DNA of 64,000 bases, taken from an uncultured Roseicyclus sp. (lineage in GTDB: Bacteria; Pseudomonadota; Alphaproteobacteria; Rhodobacterales; Rhodobacteraceae). Location: NCBI GenBank assembly GCA_947489665.1, contig CANLEH010000006.1:230151-294150 (forward strand). The letters are read 5' to 3'. The translations under genes and the position numbers were made by a program. Of the stretch, positions 8,424 through 16,245 are shown in pieces. The stretch's first letter is position 1. Every line of letters starts with the position of its first letter. The notes beneath the pieces are model-generated. The model did no database searches. It had not been told where the DNA came from and was given only the letters and a program-made list of their open reading frames with translations.

Positions 8424-9215
8424 ATGTACAATTTCGAATTCTCCAAACCATCAACGATCGCGGAAGCGGTCGCAGCGCTCGGGCAGGAGGAGGCCCAGGC
8501 GCTGGGTGGGGGGCAGACCCTGCTTCCCACCATGAAACAAAGGCTGGCGCAGACTGAAACGCTGGTCAGCCTGAATGGCATTGCCGAGATGCAGGGCGTT
8601 TGCACCAATGATGCAGGCGAGCTGTGCATCGGCGGGGCCACCACCCATGCCACAGTGGCGCGGGAGGCGGCTGCGTCTTTCCCCGGCCTTGCGGGGCTTG
8701 CGGGACGGATCGGTGATCCGGCGGTGCGCAATCGCGGCACGATTGGGGGCAGCCTTGCCAACAATGATCCGTCGGCCTGTTATCCGGCGGCGGTCCTTGG
8801 GGCGGGCGCGACGGTTGTGACGAACAACCGGGCCATCGCGGCGGATGATTTCTTTGACGGCATGTTCACCACCGCGCTTGATGAGGGCGAGATTATCACG
8901 GAGGTGAAATTCCCTGTTCCGCAGTCCTCAAACTATCAGAAGTTCGTGCAACCGGCCTCACGCTTTGCGTTGGTGGGTGTGTTCGTCTGCAAATTCGCGG
9001 ACGGCGTGCGAGTGGCTGTGACCGGCGCCTCCTCGGACGGCGTGTTCCGGTGGACGGAGGCCGAAGCGGCGCTGTCTGGCGACTTCTCCAAAGGCGCTGT
9101 GGATGGCCTTGCCGTGCCGAGCGGTGACATGATCAGCGATCTGCATGGCACGGCGGAGTATCGGGCGCATCTGGTCAAGGTGATGACGGGACGCGCAGTA
9201 GCCGCCGCTTCCTGA
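8424..9215 (+). CDS. coxM: CO-dehydrogenase-type medium subunit, FAD-binding
   Basis: This 263-residue flavoprotein subunit carries the two FAD-binding motifs of the family: AQALGGGQTLLPTMK near residue 30 and TIGGSLANNDPSACYP near residue 110. A CO_deh_flav_C domain follows. It takes electrons from the CoxS clusters and hands them to the respiratory acceptor. The gene follows coxL by 12 bases with AAGGAG as ribosome site and ends the operon; a strong terminator hairpin follows. The order S-L-M differs from the M-S-L order of classic form I clusters. Confidence 0.93.
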   Translation: MYNFEFSKPSTIAEAVAALGQEEAQALGGGQTLLPTMKQRLAQTETLVSLNGIAEMQGVCTNDAGELCIGGATTHATVAREAAASFPGLAGLAGRIGDPAVRNRGTIGGSLANNDPSACYPAAVLGAGATVVTNNRAIAADDFFDGMFTTALDEGEIITEVKFPVPQSSNYQKFVQPASRFALVGVFVCKFADGVRVAVTGASSDGVFRWTEAEAALSGDFSKGAVDGLAVPSGDMISDLHGTAEYRAHLVKVMTGRAVAAAS

Positions 9216-9239
9216 ACCGCGCCCACGCGCGTAACAAGT

Positions 9240-9267
9240 CCGCCGGGGTCGACGCCCCGGCGGTTTT
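9240..9267 (+). terminator. intrinsic terminator after coxM
   Basis: CCGCCGGGG (9240-9248) pairs perfectly with CCCCGGCGG (9255-9263) over a 6-base loop and is followed by TTTT. It lies 24 bases after the coxM stop and only 16 bases before the next start codon. Confidence 0.85.
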
Positions 9268-9283
9268 CATTTGGAGGTGGCGC

Positions 9284-9829
9284 ATGTCCGAACGACAGAA
9301 GATGGAGGCTGGTGACTGGTATTCATGCCTCGATGACGCGCTGGGTGAATTGCGCAACCGGGCCCGTGTGGCCTGCCATGCGCATCGGACAGAGGCTCCG
9401 CAACCCTTGGCCGCTTTGTCTCCGGCGCTGGCGGAATTGCTCGGTACACCGGGCGAAAATGCCCTGATCGAGGCGCCATTCCATTGCGCCTACGGCGTGA
9501 ACATCCATTTGGGCCGCAATATCTATATCAATGCCAATTGCGTCATTCTGGATTCGGGTCGGGTGACGATTGGGGATGGCACGATGATCGGGCCGGGCGT
9601 GCATATCTATTGCGCGGACCACCACCGCGACGTGGATTTGCGGCGGAAAGGGATCGAACGCGCCTTGCCAGTGACCATTGGCGTCGATGTCTGGATTGGC
9701 GGCGGCGCGATTGTGATGCCGGGCGTCACAGTCGGCGATGAGGCGATCATCGGGGCAGGGGCCGTGGTAACGAAAGATGTGGCGCCGGGTGCGCGCGTTG
9801 TTGGCAACCCGGCGCGCCCCTTGGGTTAG
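9284..9829 (+). CDS. sugar O-acetyltransferase, maltose acetyltransferase/NodL family
   Basis: This 181-residue protein has a short N-terminal helical Mac domain and a left-handed beta-helix of hexapeptide repeats (VTIGDGTMIGPGVHI, then VTIGVDVWIGGGAIVMPGVTVGDEAIIGAGAVV). It keeps the catalytic His in YCADHH. Members transfer acetyl from acetyl-CoA to a sugar or similar hydroxyl; the acceptor cannot be told. GGAGGTGG is the ribosome site. The terminator of the cox operon ends just 16 bases upstream, so expression would need readthrough or a promoter inside the 3-prime end of coxM. Confidence 0.88.
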   Translation: MSERQKMEAGDWYSCLDDALGELRNRARVACHAHRTEAPQPLAALSPALAELLGTPGENALIEAPFHCAYGVNIHLGRNIYINANCVILDSGRVTIGDGTMIGPGVHIYCADHHRDVDLRRKGIERALPVTIGVDVWIGGGAIVMPGVTVGDEAIIGAGAVVTKDVAPGARVVGNPARPLG

Positions 9830-9920
9830 AGCACTTTGCGTTTGATTTGAATCGCAACCCGCTGCCTCGCGCCGATGGCGCGAACGCGGTCAGAGTGCCT
9901 CAGATGAAACGCAAAGTGCT
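9830..9920. repeat. 91-base palindromic element (REP/MITE-like)
   Basis: AGCACTTTGCGTTT (9830-9843) and AAACGCAAAGTGCT (9907-9920) are perfect 14-base inverted ends around a 63-base core that itself contains GCGCCGATGGCGC. The element fills the whole gap between two convergent genes: it starts right after one stop codon and ends right before the other. It has no coding potential and looks like a small mobile or REP-type palindrome. Confidence 0.65.
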
Positions 9921-10187
9921 TTAGCGGTGGCCGGGCAGGAATTCCATGTGGGACCGTTCGACCAACGACTGATCAAAGTTCAAAGCCAGAACAAACGTGA
10001 CACCGTTGTCGGTTTCGACCGTGTAGCTGACAGTCCCTTCCAGCCGTGCGACGGGGGAAATCTCCGTCTGCCCATTGCTGGTCACGCCTTGCAGACCCAT
10101 CGATACACGGCCGCTGAAATCAAGCCCTTCGGCCTGCGCCGCGCCTGCGATTGCGATCAGTGCGATAACACTCAGTACTTTTTTCAT
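9921..10187 (-). CDS. small secreted porin-like protein
   Basis: This 88-residue protein begins with a clear signal peptide (MKKVLSVIALIAIAGAAQA, cleavage before EG). The mature part, GLDFSGRVSMGLQG then ARLEGTVSYTVETDNGVTFVLAL, resembles the first strands of Rhodobacteraceae porins. It stops after about 68 mature residues, far short of a 16-strand barrel, so it is either a stand-alone small envelope protein or the remnant of a porin gene whose remainder is gone. The start at 10187 was chosen for the signal peptide; the reading frame is open further upstream. Confidence 0.65.
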   Translation of the reverse strand: MKKVLSVIALIAIAGAAQAEGLDFSGRVSMGLQGVTSNGQTEISPVARLEGTVSYTVETDNGVTFVLALNFDQSLVERSHMEFLPGHR

Positions 10188-10313
10188 TGGTAAACCTACT
10201 CGCTTTGAACGTGGTTCATCATAGACACGGGCGTTTCGACGGGCCGAGCAAAAAAATGACCGCGTCCAGGGATTAAGCGAAAATCTGCTCAATGGTCAAA
10301 CCGGAACGGCCAC

Positions 10314-10342
10314 AAAAAAAGCGCGTCCTGGTTGGACGCGCC
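10314..10342 (-). terminator. intrinsic terminator of infC
   Basis: On the minus strand GCGCGTCC and GGACGCGC form a perfect 8-base stem with a 5-base loop, followed by seven T. It lies 24 bases past the infC stop. Confidence 0.9.
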
Positions 10343-10365
10343 TTCGACATTTATGGACCAATCCA

Positions 10366-10908
10366 TTACTTCACCGGGTTGATCATCATCACCATCTGGC
10401 GGCCTTCCATCTTGGGCATGGATTCGATCTTTCCGATCCCCTCGACCTCATCGGCCACCTTTTCCAGCATCTCGCGGCCAAGGTTCTGGTGCGCCATCTC
10501 GCGCCCCCTAAAGCGCAGGGTGACCTTCACCTTGTCGCCCTTTTCGAGGAACTTGAGCGCGTCTTTCACCTTCCGCTCAAAGTCGTGGTCGTCCGTACCC
10601 GGACGCATCTTCACTTCCTTGATGTCGATGGTCTTTTGCTTCTTGCGCGCTTCGGCTTCGCGCTTCTGTGTCTCGTACTTGAACTTGCCGAAATCCATGA
10701 TCTTGCAGACCGGAGGGTCAGCGTTTGGCGAGATTTCAACAAGGTCGAGGTCCACCTCTGCGGCCAGATCCATGGCGCGGGCGGGGGTGACGACACCCAG
10801 GTTTTCTCCTTCGGCACCAATCAGGCGCACTTGGTCGGAACGGATGCGGTCGTTGACGCGCGGGCCGGTATCACGTTGCGGCGGCGCGTTATGGGGTCTG
10901 CGGGCTAT
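10366..10908 (-). CDS. infC: translation initiation factor IF-3
   Basis: IF-3 binds the 30S subunit, blocks premature 50S joining and checks start-codon pairing. The protein has the N-terminal domain ([19 protein letters not shown]), the lysine-rich linker and the C-terminal domain ([11 protein letters not shown]). There is no ATG, GTG or TTG before the conserved RVNDRIR; a GTG at 10830 would cut the N-terminal domain. Reading back gives [10 protein letters not shown] from an ATA codon at 10908, with AGAAGGA eight bases upstream. A non-standard start (AUU in E. coli) is how infC is autoregulated, so AUA is the likely start, giving 180 residues. Confidence 0.93.
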   Translation of the reverse strand: MARRPHNAPPQRDTGPRVNDRIRSDQVRLIGAEGENLGVVTPARAMDLAAEVDLDLVEISPNADPPVCKIMDFGKFKYETQKREAEARKKQKTIDIKEVKMRPGTDDHDFERKVKDALKFLEKGDKVKVTLRFRGREMAHQNLGREMLEKVADEVEGIGKIESMPKMEGRQMVMMINPVK

Positions 10909-11098
10909 GGCGTATGTCCTTCTGTAGCCTTTTTCCTTGGGTCGTAAAGGTATCTGCCCCGCGCCCCTTCTTCAAGGCGGGAAAAGGGGCATTTGCGTGC
11001 AAGGGGGAATGATCGCACATTTGCGCCATTGCGCGCGCCGTTGGCGCGGGTTAATCGCATTTTCGTGATTTATGAATGACCCACATGGGGGATCCAAG

Positions 11099-12031
11099 AT
11101 GAGCAGAGCTCTTATTATCATCGTCATTCTCGCCGCTCTCGGCGTTGGTGGCTATTTCCTGACCCAAGGTGAGACGCCTTCGGTTGAAGACGCCGTGGAA
11201 GCCGTTGGTGAAGCAGCTGGTGATGCAGCGGACGCCGCTGGTGAAGCTGTAGAAGGCGCCGTTGAGGCCGTCGAAGAGGCAGCTGGCGAAGCTGTTGAGG
11301 CGGCGGAAGAGGTCGTCGAAGGGGCTGCTGACGCCGTTGAAGGCGCCGTCGAAGACGTAACCGGTGCCGCAGACGAGGCGACTGAAGCGGCTGAAGAAGC
11401 TGCTGCTGCCGCTGAGGCTGAGGCCGCTGAAGCTGCTGCCGCAGCGGAAGCCGAGGCTGCTGAAGCCGCCGCTGCCGCAGAAGCCGAAGCTGCTGCCGCA
11501 GAAGAAGCCGCTGCAGAGGCTGCAGCCGCTGCTGAGGCTGAAGCTGCAGAAGCCGCTGCCGCCGCGGAGGCCGAAGCTGCTGCTGCGGAAGAAGCCGCTG
11601 CGGAAGCCGCCGCTGCCGCCGAGGCAGAAGCCGCAGAAGCCGCCGCTGCCGCAGAAGCCGAAGCTGCTGCCGCTGCTGAAGAGGCCGCCGCTGCTGCTGA
11701 AGAAGTGACCGAAGCCGCTGAAGGCGCTGCAGAAGATGCAGCCGCCGCAGTTGAGGGTGCCGCAGATGAGGCAGCCGACGCTGCTGCAGAAGGCACTGAA
11801 GCTGCTGCCGAAGCCGCAGATGCGGCTGCGGGTGGTGCGACGGAGATCCTGTCGAACCTCTTCACCGAAGAGGGCTTTGACTTCGACCAGGCGACCGCTG
11901 CCCTGGAAGAGGCTGACATCTCGGCCCCAGTTCGCCTGGCCGTGACCACTGCGTTGCAGGGCGCTCAGGATAACCCTGATCTGCTGGGTGCAGCTCTTGA
12001 GCAGGCCCGCGCGGCACTCGGCCTCGAATAA
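11099..12031 (+). CDS. membrane-anchored Ala/Glu-rich repeat protein
   Basis: This 310-residue protein starts with one transmembrane segment (about residues 4-22). About 200 residues of almost pure Ala and Glu with scattered Val and Asp follow, then a compact non-repetitive C-terminal domain (ATEILSNLFTEEGFDFDQ onward, about 60 residues). The repeat has a 29-residue unit built from EAEAAEAAAAAE blocks and would form a long, acidic, single alpha-helix or coiled coil reaching out from the inner membrane. The family is not recognised. The start at 11099 follows GGGGGA; an ATG at 11072 adds nine residues. A strong terminator follows the gene. Confidence 0.8.
   Translation: MSRALIIIVILAALGVGGYFLTQGETPSVEDAVEAVGEAAGDAADAAGEAVEGAVEAVEEAAGEAVEAAEEVVEGAADAVEGAVEDVTGAADEATEAAEEAAAAAEAEAAEAAAAAEAEAAEAAAAAEAEAAAAEEAAAEAAAAAEAEAAEAAAAAEAEAAAAEEAAAEAAAAAEAEAAEAAAAAEAEAAAAAEEAAAAAEEVTEAAEGAAEDAAAAVEGAADEAADAAAEGTEAAAEAADAAAGGATEILSNLFTEEGFDFDQATAALEEADISAPVRLAVTTALQGAQDNPDLLGAALEQARAALGLE
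11393..11706 (+). repeat. GCN/GAR-codon tandem repeat region
   Basis: Within the preceding gene, blocks such as GCTGAAGCTGCTGCCGCAG recur with small synonymous changes. They encode a 29-residue Ala/Glu unit about two and a half times plus shorter 10-11 residue versions. Synonymous differences between copies suggest that the repeats are old or selected at the protein level. Confidence 0.6.
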
Positions 12032-12059
12032 GCCAAGCCTACACTGCTGAACAAAGAAA

Positions 12060-12084
12060 CCCCCGCCAATCTGGCGGGGGTTTT
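12060..12084 (+). terminator. intrinsic terminator
   Basis: CCCCCGCCA pairs perfectly with TGGCGGGGG over a 3-base loop, followed by TTTTCG TTT. It ends the Ala/Glu repeat gene and faces the fpr gene, which is read from the other side. Confidence 0.9.
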
Positions 12085-12127
12085 CGTTTGAATAGAACGG
12101 CTTTTGCGTGGGCGTTAAGGTGTAACC

Positions 12128-12985
12128 TTAATCAAGAAACGCCTTCTCCACCACGTAGTGCTGCGGGTTGGAATTGGCTCCTTCAACCAGACCATAGCCC
12201 TCCAACATGTCCTTGAGTTCAAGGTTGAAGGCCAGATTTCCGCAAATCATCGCGCGGTCCGTCTCGGGCGAAAGTGGCGGCACGCCGAGGTCCGTGAACG
12301 CCTCGCCCGAGCGCATCAGGTCGGTGATCCGGCCCATCTTCGGGCTCTCCTCGCGCGTGGTAGTCGGGTAATATTTGATCTTCTTCCAGAAGCCTTCGCC
12401 AATCACTTCGTTCAAAAGCTCATCTTCCTTGAGCGCCTCAATCAGATCACGGCCGTAGGTCAGCTCGCCCGCCTCACGGCAGGTATGGGTGATGATGATT
12501 TCGTCGTAATCCTCATAGGTCTGCGGCTCGCGCAGCAGGCTCGCGAAGGGCGCGAAACCGGTGCCGGTGGCAAAGAACCAAATGCGTTTTCCGGGCAGAA
12601 GCGCGTCGTGGACCAGTGTGCCCACGGGCTTGGGGCGCAGAATGATCTGCTCGCCCGGCTGGATGTGTTGGAGGCGCGAGGTCAACGGGCCATCCGGCAC
12701 CTTGATCGAATAGAACTCCAGTTCTTCATCCCAGGACGGCGAGGCGATGGAATAGGCCCGCAGAAGCGGCTTTTGCTTACCCGTCTCGGGATGCGGGTCA
12801 CCCATCAGGCCGATCATCACAAACTCACCCGACCGGAACCGCAGCGAGGCAGGCCGCGTGCAGCGGAAGCTGAACAGGCGGTCGGTGTAATGCTTTACCT
12901 CGGTCACGGTCTGTGCGTCGGGAAGGGTGGGGGTCGCCTTCACGGGGGCGGCGTCTGTGTCTTTCACGGGGCTTTGCTCGGTCAT
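12128..12985 (-). CDS. fpr: ferredoxin/flavodoxin--NADP+ reductase
   Basis: This 285-residue FAD enzyme has the RAYSIASP flavin motif, the pyrophosphate stretch TGTGFAPFASLLREP and the C-terminal FVEK-type end (YVVEKAFLD) of bacterial FPR. It moves electrons between NADPH and ferredoxin or flavodoxin. Here it closes the cysteine operon, so a natural job is to feed NADPH electrons through ferredoxin to the sulfite reductase CysI, since no CysJ flavoprotein is present. The start at 12985 was chosen because the family begins shortly before PDAQTVTEVKHYTDRLF; the frame is open well upstream but the extra sequence is non-homologous. Confidence 0.92.
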   Translation of the reverse strand: MTEQSPVKDTDAAPVKATPTLPDAQTVTEVKHYTDRLFSFRCTRPASLRFRSGEFVMIGLMGDPHPETGKQKPLLRAYSIASPSWDEELEFYSIKVPDGPLTSRLQHIQPGEQIILRPKPVGTLVHDALLPGKRIWFFATGTGFAPFASLLREPQTYEDYDEIIITHTCREAGELTYGRDLIEALKEDELLNEVIGEGFWKKIKYYPTTTREESPKMGRITDLMRSGEAFTDLGVPPLSPETDRAMICGNLAFNLELKDMLEGYGLVEGANSNPQHYVVEKAFLD

Positions 12986-13055
12986 GTTCACTGTCAGGCA
13001 CGGTTTACACCGGCCTCCTCTTGATACGCTTTGATCTGGGTCAGGGGAAGGGTCG

Positions 13056-13472
13056 TCAGGCGCGCAGGCGGGCCTGGTAGTCGTGCGCGCGCCAATCTGC
13101 GCGGAACAGCCATTGCTCCTGCGGTTGGCGGGCGGCGAGGCTTGTGTCGATCTCGACCTCGTCAAAGCCGGACCGGCGCGCCATCGCGTATTGATCCGCC
13201 AGCACATGGCCGCGGGCCCGCAGGCGCCCAGTAAAGCCCATCTGACGCAGACGACGGGCCAGCGTGAAGCCGCGCCCGTCCGCGAAACTGGGAAAGTCGA
13301 TGCGGATCATCTGAAGGCTGGACAGGTGCGGGGCGAGGGCCACCACATCCTCATGGCTGGCGAGGTCCACAGCCGCGGCATTCGCCGCAACCCCCTCGGA
13401 AAGAGGGACAATTTCGCCCGACCACGTGTCGCCTGCAAATCCTTCATCGGTCACAAGAACTGTATTGCTCAT
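13056..13472 (-). CDS. DUF934 family protein of the sulfite-reductase operon
   Basis: This 138-residue protein is a DUF934 member. Conserved features are the DFPSFADGRGFTLARRLR stretch, GHVLADQYAMARRSGFDEVE, and a C-terminal aromatic tail (WLFRADWRAHDYQARL). The family is found almost always next to sulfite or nitrite reductase genes and is described as a probable oxidoreductase or assembly partner, with no proven activity. No cysteine or nucleotide-binding motif is visible. It sits between cysH and fpr, in the same direction, 16 bases after cysH. Confidence 0.88.
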   Translation of the reverse strand: MSNTVLVTDEGFAGDTWSGEIVPLSEGVAANAAAVDLASHEDVVALAPHLSSLQMIRIDFPSFADGRGFTLARRLRQMGFTGRLRARGHVLADQYAMARRSGFDEVEIDTSLAARQPQEQWLFRADWRAHDYQARLRA

Positions 13473-13488
13473 CTTTCAGAACCCCTTC

Positions 13489-14202
13489 TCAGGCCGCGCC
13501 ACGGACAGGTTTGCCGTCCACGAAGTGAATGCCGCATTCGTCTTTGGATAGCCCGCGCCAGCGTCCGGCGCGCGGGTCTTCATCGGCCTCAACGGGTGTT
13601 GTGCAGGGCTGGCAGCCAATGGAGGCGAAGCCTTGCGCCACCAATGGGTGCCGAGGCAGGTCGTGCTCAGTGATGTAGTCGGATAGCTGCTGGGTCGTCC
13701 AATTCGCCAATGGGTTGATCTTGATGCGGCGGTCGTTCTTCTCGAACAGCGGCAGCGAGGCACGCGCGCCGCCGTGGACGCGTTTGCGCCCGGTGATCCA
13801 GCCGCCAAAGCCTGCGAGCGCGCGTTCAAGCGGCTCGGTCTTGCGGAGGGAACAACAGGCGTCGGGGTCGAAATGGTGCAGGATGCCGTCCACGTCGCGC
13901 TCCAGCAGGGCCGCGCGGTTGGGTTTGATGACGCGGACGTCCGTCAGGCCAAGGCTGTCTGCAACCTCACGCTGGTAGGTCAGCGTGGCCTCAAACAGCA
14001 TCTCGGTGTCGATGAAGATCACCGGCGTTGCCTTGTCGATCTGGCTGATCATGTGGAGCAATACCACGCTATCGGCCCCGAAACTGGAGACCATGGCGAC
14101 CGGGCCGATGGACGCATCGTTCAGCGCATGGCGCAGGAGGGTTGGCGCGTCGCTTTTGCGGTGCAGAAGCGCGCGGCGTTCGGCGAGTTCCTTAAGCGGC
14201 AT
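13489..14202 (-). CDS. cysH: assimilatory (phospho)adenylyl-sulfate reductase
   Basis: CysH reduces APS (or PAPS) to sulfite using thioredoxin or glutathione. The 237-residue protein has the SSFGADSVVLLH P-loop, the cysteine pair C116-C117, and C197 with C200 (GCQPC). This four-Cys set binds a [4Fe-4S] cluster and points to APS as substrate. The catalytic Cys lies in DECGIH (C223). The ATG at 14202 overlaps the end of cysI by 11 bases, so translation is coupled. Confidence 0.94.
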   Translation of the reverse strand: MPLKELAERRALLHRKSDAPTLLRHALNDASIGPVAMVSSFGADSVVLLHMISQIDKATPVIFIDTEMLFEATLTYQREVADSLGLTDVRVIKPNRAALLERDVDGILHHFDPDACCSLRKTEPLERALAGFGGWITGRKRVHGGARASLPLFEKNDRRIKINPLANWTTQQLSDYITEHDLPRHPLVAQGFASIGCQPCTTPVEADEDPRAGRWRGLSKDECGIHFVDGKPVRGAA

Positions 14203-15856
14203 TGGCCTTGGCCTCCTCCGGATAAAGCGCGGCTTTGAAGGGTGCGGCGCCAAGACGGCGATAGGTGTCGAGGAATGTCTCGGATGCGTCTTGCCGGATG
14301 TCGAGATAGGCGCGGACCAGCCGTTCGATCGCGTCCGTGACCTCGTCATAGGCAAAGCCGGGGCCCGCGCGTTCGCCGATCACGGCGTCCGGGCCGCCGT
14401 CGCCACCAAGGGTGATCTGGTAGTTTTCGACACCGGCTCGATCGAGGCCCAGGATACCGATATGACCGACATGGTGATGGCCGCAGGCATTGATGCAGCC
14501 GGAGATCTTGATCTTGAGCGGGCCAACCTCGTGCTCCAGCTTAAGCTGTTCAAACCGCTCGGCAATTTCCTGCGCGACGGGGATGGAGCGGGCCGTGGCC
14601 AGCGCGCAATAATCCATGCCGGGGCAGGCGATGATGTCGGAGATCAGTCCAACGTTTGCGGTGGCGAGACCAGCCTCGGCCAGCGCCGCATGGACCGCCC
14701 GCAGGTGGCGTTTGGGCAGGTGGGGCAGGATCACGTTCTGCTCGTGGGAGATGCGAAGCTCGTTGTGGGCGTATCGCTCGGCCAGATCCGCCAGCACGCG
14801 CATCTGATCGGACGTTGCATCGCCCGGCGTTGCGCCATGGGCTTTGGTGGAGACAGTCAGGATCGCGTAGTCCGGGTGGCGGTGAGCCACCGTGTTGGTG
14901 TCCACGAAGCTGCGGAAGACGGGGTCGTGCTGGTAGTGCGTGGGGAAGGCGCCTTGGCCGTCCTCGAATTCCGGCGCGGCGAAGTCCGCCTCGATCCGTT
15001 TGAGGATTGCCATATCCGCGCCGTTGAAGGCCGCTTTGCGGGCTGGGAATTCGGCGTCGACGCGGCGGCGGATCTCGTCGATGCCGTTCTCGTGCACCGT
15101 GATCTTGATGCGGGCCTTGTACTTGTTGTCGCGGCGTCCGAGGAGGTTGTAGACGGCGACGATGGCCTCCAGATAGGGCAGAAGATCGTCCAAGCCCACG
15201 AATTCATTGAGGGTTTTGCCGATCATGGGCGTGCGGCCAAGGCCGCCGCCAACAAGGACCTTAGCGCCCAACACGCCGTCGCGCGCCACCAACCGCAGAC
15301 CAATATCATGCGCGGCGGTCACGGCGCGGTCCTGATCCGATCCGGTCACCGCAATCTTGAACTTGCGGCCCAGGAACTGGAATTCCGGGTGGTCGGTGGA
15401 CCATTGGCGGATCAATTCGGCGATGGGGCGGGGGTCGGTGACCTCTTCTTTCGCGGCGCCTGCGAAATGGTCGGCAGTCACGTTGCGGATCGTGTTGCCG
15501 GAGGTCTGGATGGCGTGCATCCCGACCTCACCCAGTGCGTCGAGCATATCGGGCACGTCACGCAACTCGGGCCAGTTGTACTGGATGTTCTGGCGCGTCG
15601 TGAAGTGGCCATAGCCCTTGTCCCAACGATCCGCGATCATCGCCAGTTGCCGCATTTGTGCAGCGTTCAGCGTGCCATAGGGGATCGCCACGCGCAGCAT
15701 GTAAGCGTGCAGTTGCAGGTAGAGGCCGTTCATCAGGCGCAGGGGCTTGAACTCATCCTCGGTGAGCGAGCCGTCGATGCGGCGCTCGACCTGGGCGCGG
15801 AACTGGGCGTTGCGCTCGGCGAGGAAATCACGGTCGAAATCGGTGTAGGCGTACAT
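14192..15856 (-). CDS. cysI: nitrite/sulfite reductase hemoprotein (CysI type)
   Basis: This 554-residue protein reduces sulfite to sulfide with six electrons. It has two ferredoxin-like half domains and the siroheme/[4Fe-4S] cysteines C411 and C417 (ACPGMDYCALA) and C454 and C458 (SGCINACGHHH). TTRQNIQYNW is the siroheme-binding stretch. AAGGAGG precedes the ATG at 15856. The siroheme is made by CysG two genes upstream, and the CysH product is the substrate. The absence of cysJ implies ferredoxin as donor. A nitrite reductase role cannot be ruled out by motif alone, but the cysH neighbour favours sulfite. Confidence 0.93.
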   Translation of the reverse strand: MYAYTDFDRDFLAERNAQFRAQVERRIDGSLTEDEFKPLRLMNGLYLQLHAYMLRVAIPYGTLNAAQMRQLAMIADRWDKGYGHFTTRQNIQYNWPELRDVPDMLDALGEVGMHAIQTSGNTIRNVTADHFAGAAKEEVTDPRPIAELIRQWSTDHPEFQFLGRKFKIAVTGSDQDRAVTAAHDIGLRLVARDGVLGAKVLVGGGLGRTPMIGKTLNEFVGLDDLLPYLEAIVAVYNLLGRRDNKYKARIKITVHENGIDEIRRRVDAEFPARKAAFNGADMAILKRIEADFAAPEFEDGQGAFPTHYQHDPVFRSFVDTNTVAHRHPDYAILTVSTKAHGATPGDATSDQMRVLADLAERYAHNELRISHEQNVILPHLPKRHLRAVHAALAEAGLATANVGLISDIIACPGMDYCALATARSIPVAQEIAERFEQLKLEHEVGPLKIKISGCINACGHHHVGHIGILGLDRAGVENYQITLGGDGGPDAVIGERAGPGFAYDEVTDAIERLVRAYLDIRQDASETFLDTYRRLGAAPFKAALYPEEAKANAA

Positions 15857-15924
15857 GGCTCGGGCCTCCTTGGGGCGCGAAATCGGGTGCAAGACCCTGT
15901 AGTTTTTCCGTAATTATTCTGTAG

Positions 15925-16245
15925 TTACGATTGTAGTGCATCGTCGGGCGCCGGGGCTTGTTTGCCGTGGGCGTAATTGGACGGGCCGCGGGTGCGGAAG
16001 GCTTCGCGGAAGTGGATGGGTTCTGGACCGTTGGGGCCAGCCTTGGCATCGGCGAGGTAGGCACCGACGATCTCATGGGCCTGCGCTTGCGCTTCCAGCA
16101 GGCGGATATCGGCGGTGGCTTGATCCTCGATCAGGTCAGCCTTGGAATGATCGCGGGTCCAGTGACCCTGTGCGTCGAGATAGACGACATCGCCCTCAAG
16201 CAGGGCATTGGCGGTGACGACTTTGGGCGTGAAGGCGCGGGGCAT
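15925..16245 (-). CDS. DUF2849 family protein
   Basis: This 106-residue protein has the DUF2849 pattern: VVTANALLEGDVVYLDAQG with a following HWTRDHSKADL and a C-terminal helix. The family is nearly confined to alphaproteobacteria and lies between cysG and cysI. Its function is unknown; the size and genomic place suggest a helper for the siroheme enzyme. Its start overlaps the last base of the cysG stop (TGATG). The C-terminal 25 residues look disordered. Confidence 0.88.
   Translation of the reverse strand: MPRAFTPKVVTANALLEGDVVYLDAQGHWTRDHSKADLIEDQATADIRLLEAQAQAHEIVGAYLADAKAGPNGPEPIHFREAFRTRGPSNYAHGKQAPAPDDALQS

Noticed and set aside
11393..11706. Possible CRISPR or satellite array
   Set aside because: The repeats are in-frame coding units without constant spacers; they encode one helical protein region.
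11152..11949. Ala/Ser-rich minus-strand frame opposite the Ala/Glu gene
   Set aside because: It is the mirror of GCN/GAR codons; the plus strand has a membrane helix, ribosome site and terminator, the minus strand none.
12986..13207. N-terminal extension of fpr
   Set aside because: It overlaps the DUF934 gene and matches nothing in the FPR family; the start at 12985 fits family length.
13985..15913. 642-codon plus-strand open frame
   Set aside because: It lies wholly antisense to cysI and cysH, whose protein motifs are unmistakable; the composition is that of a high-GC shadow frame.
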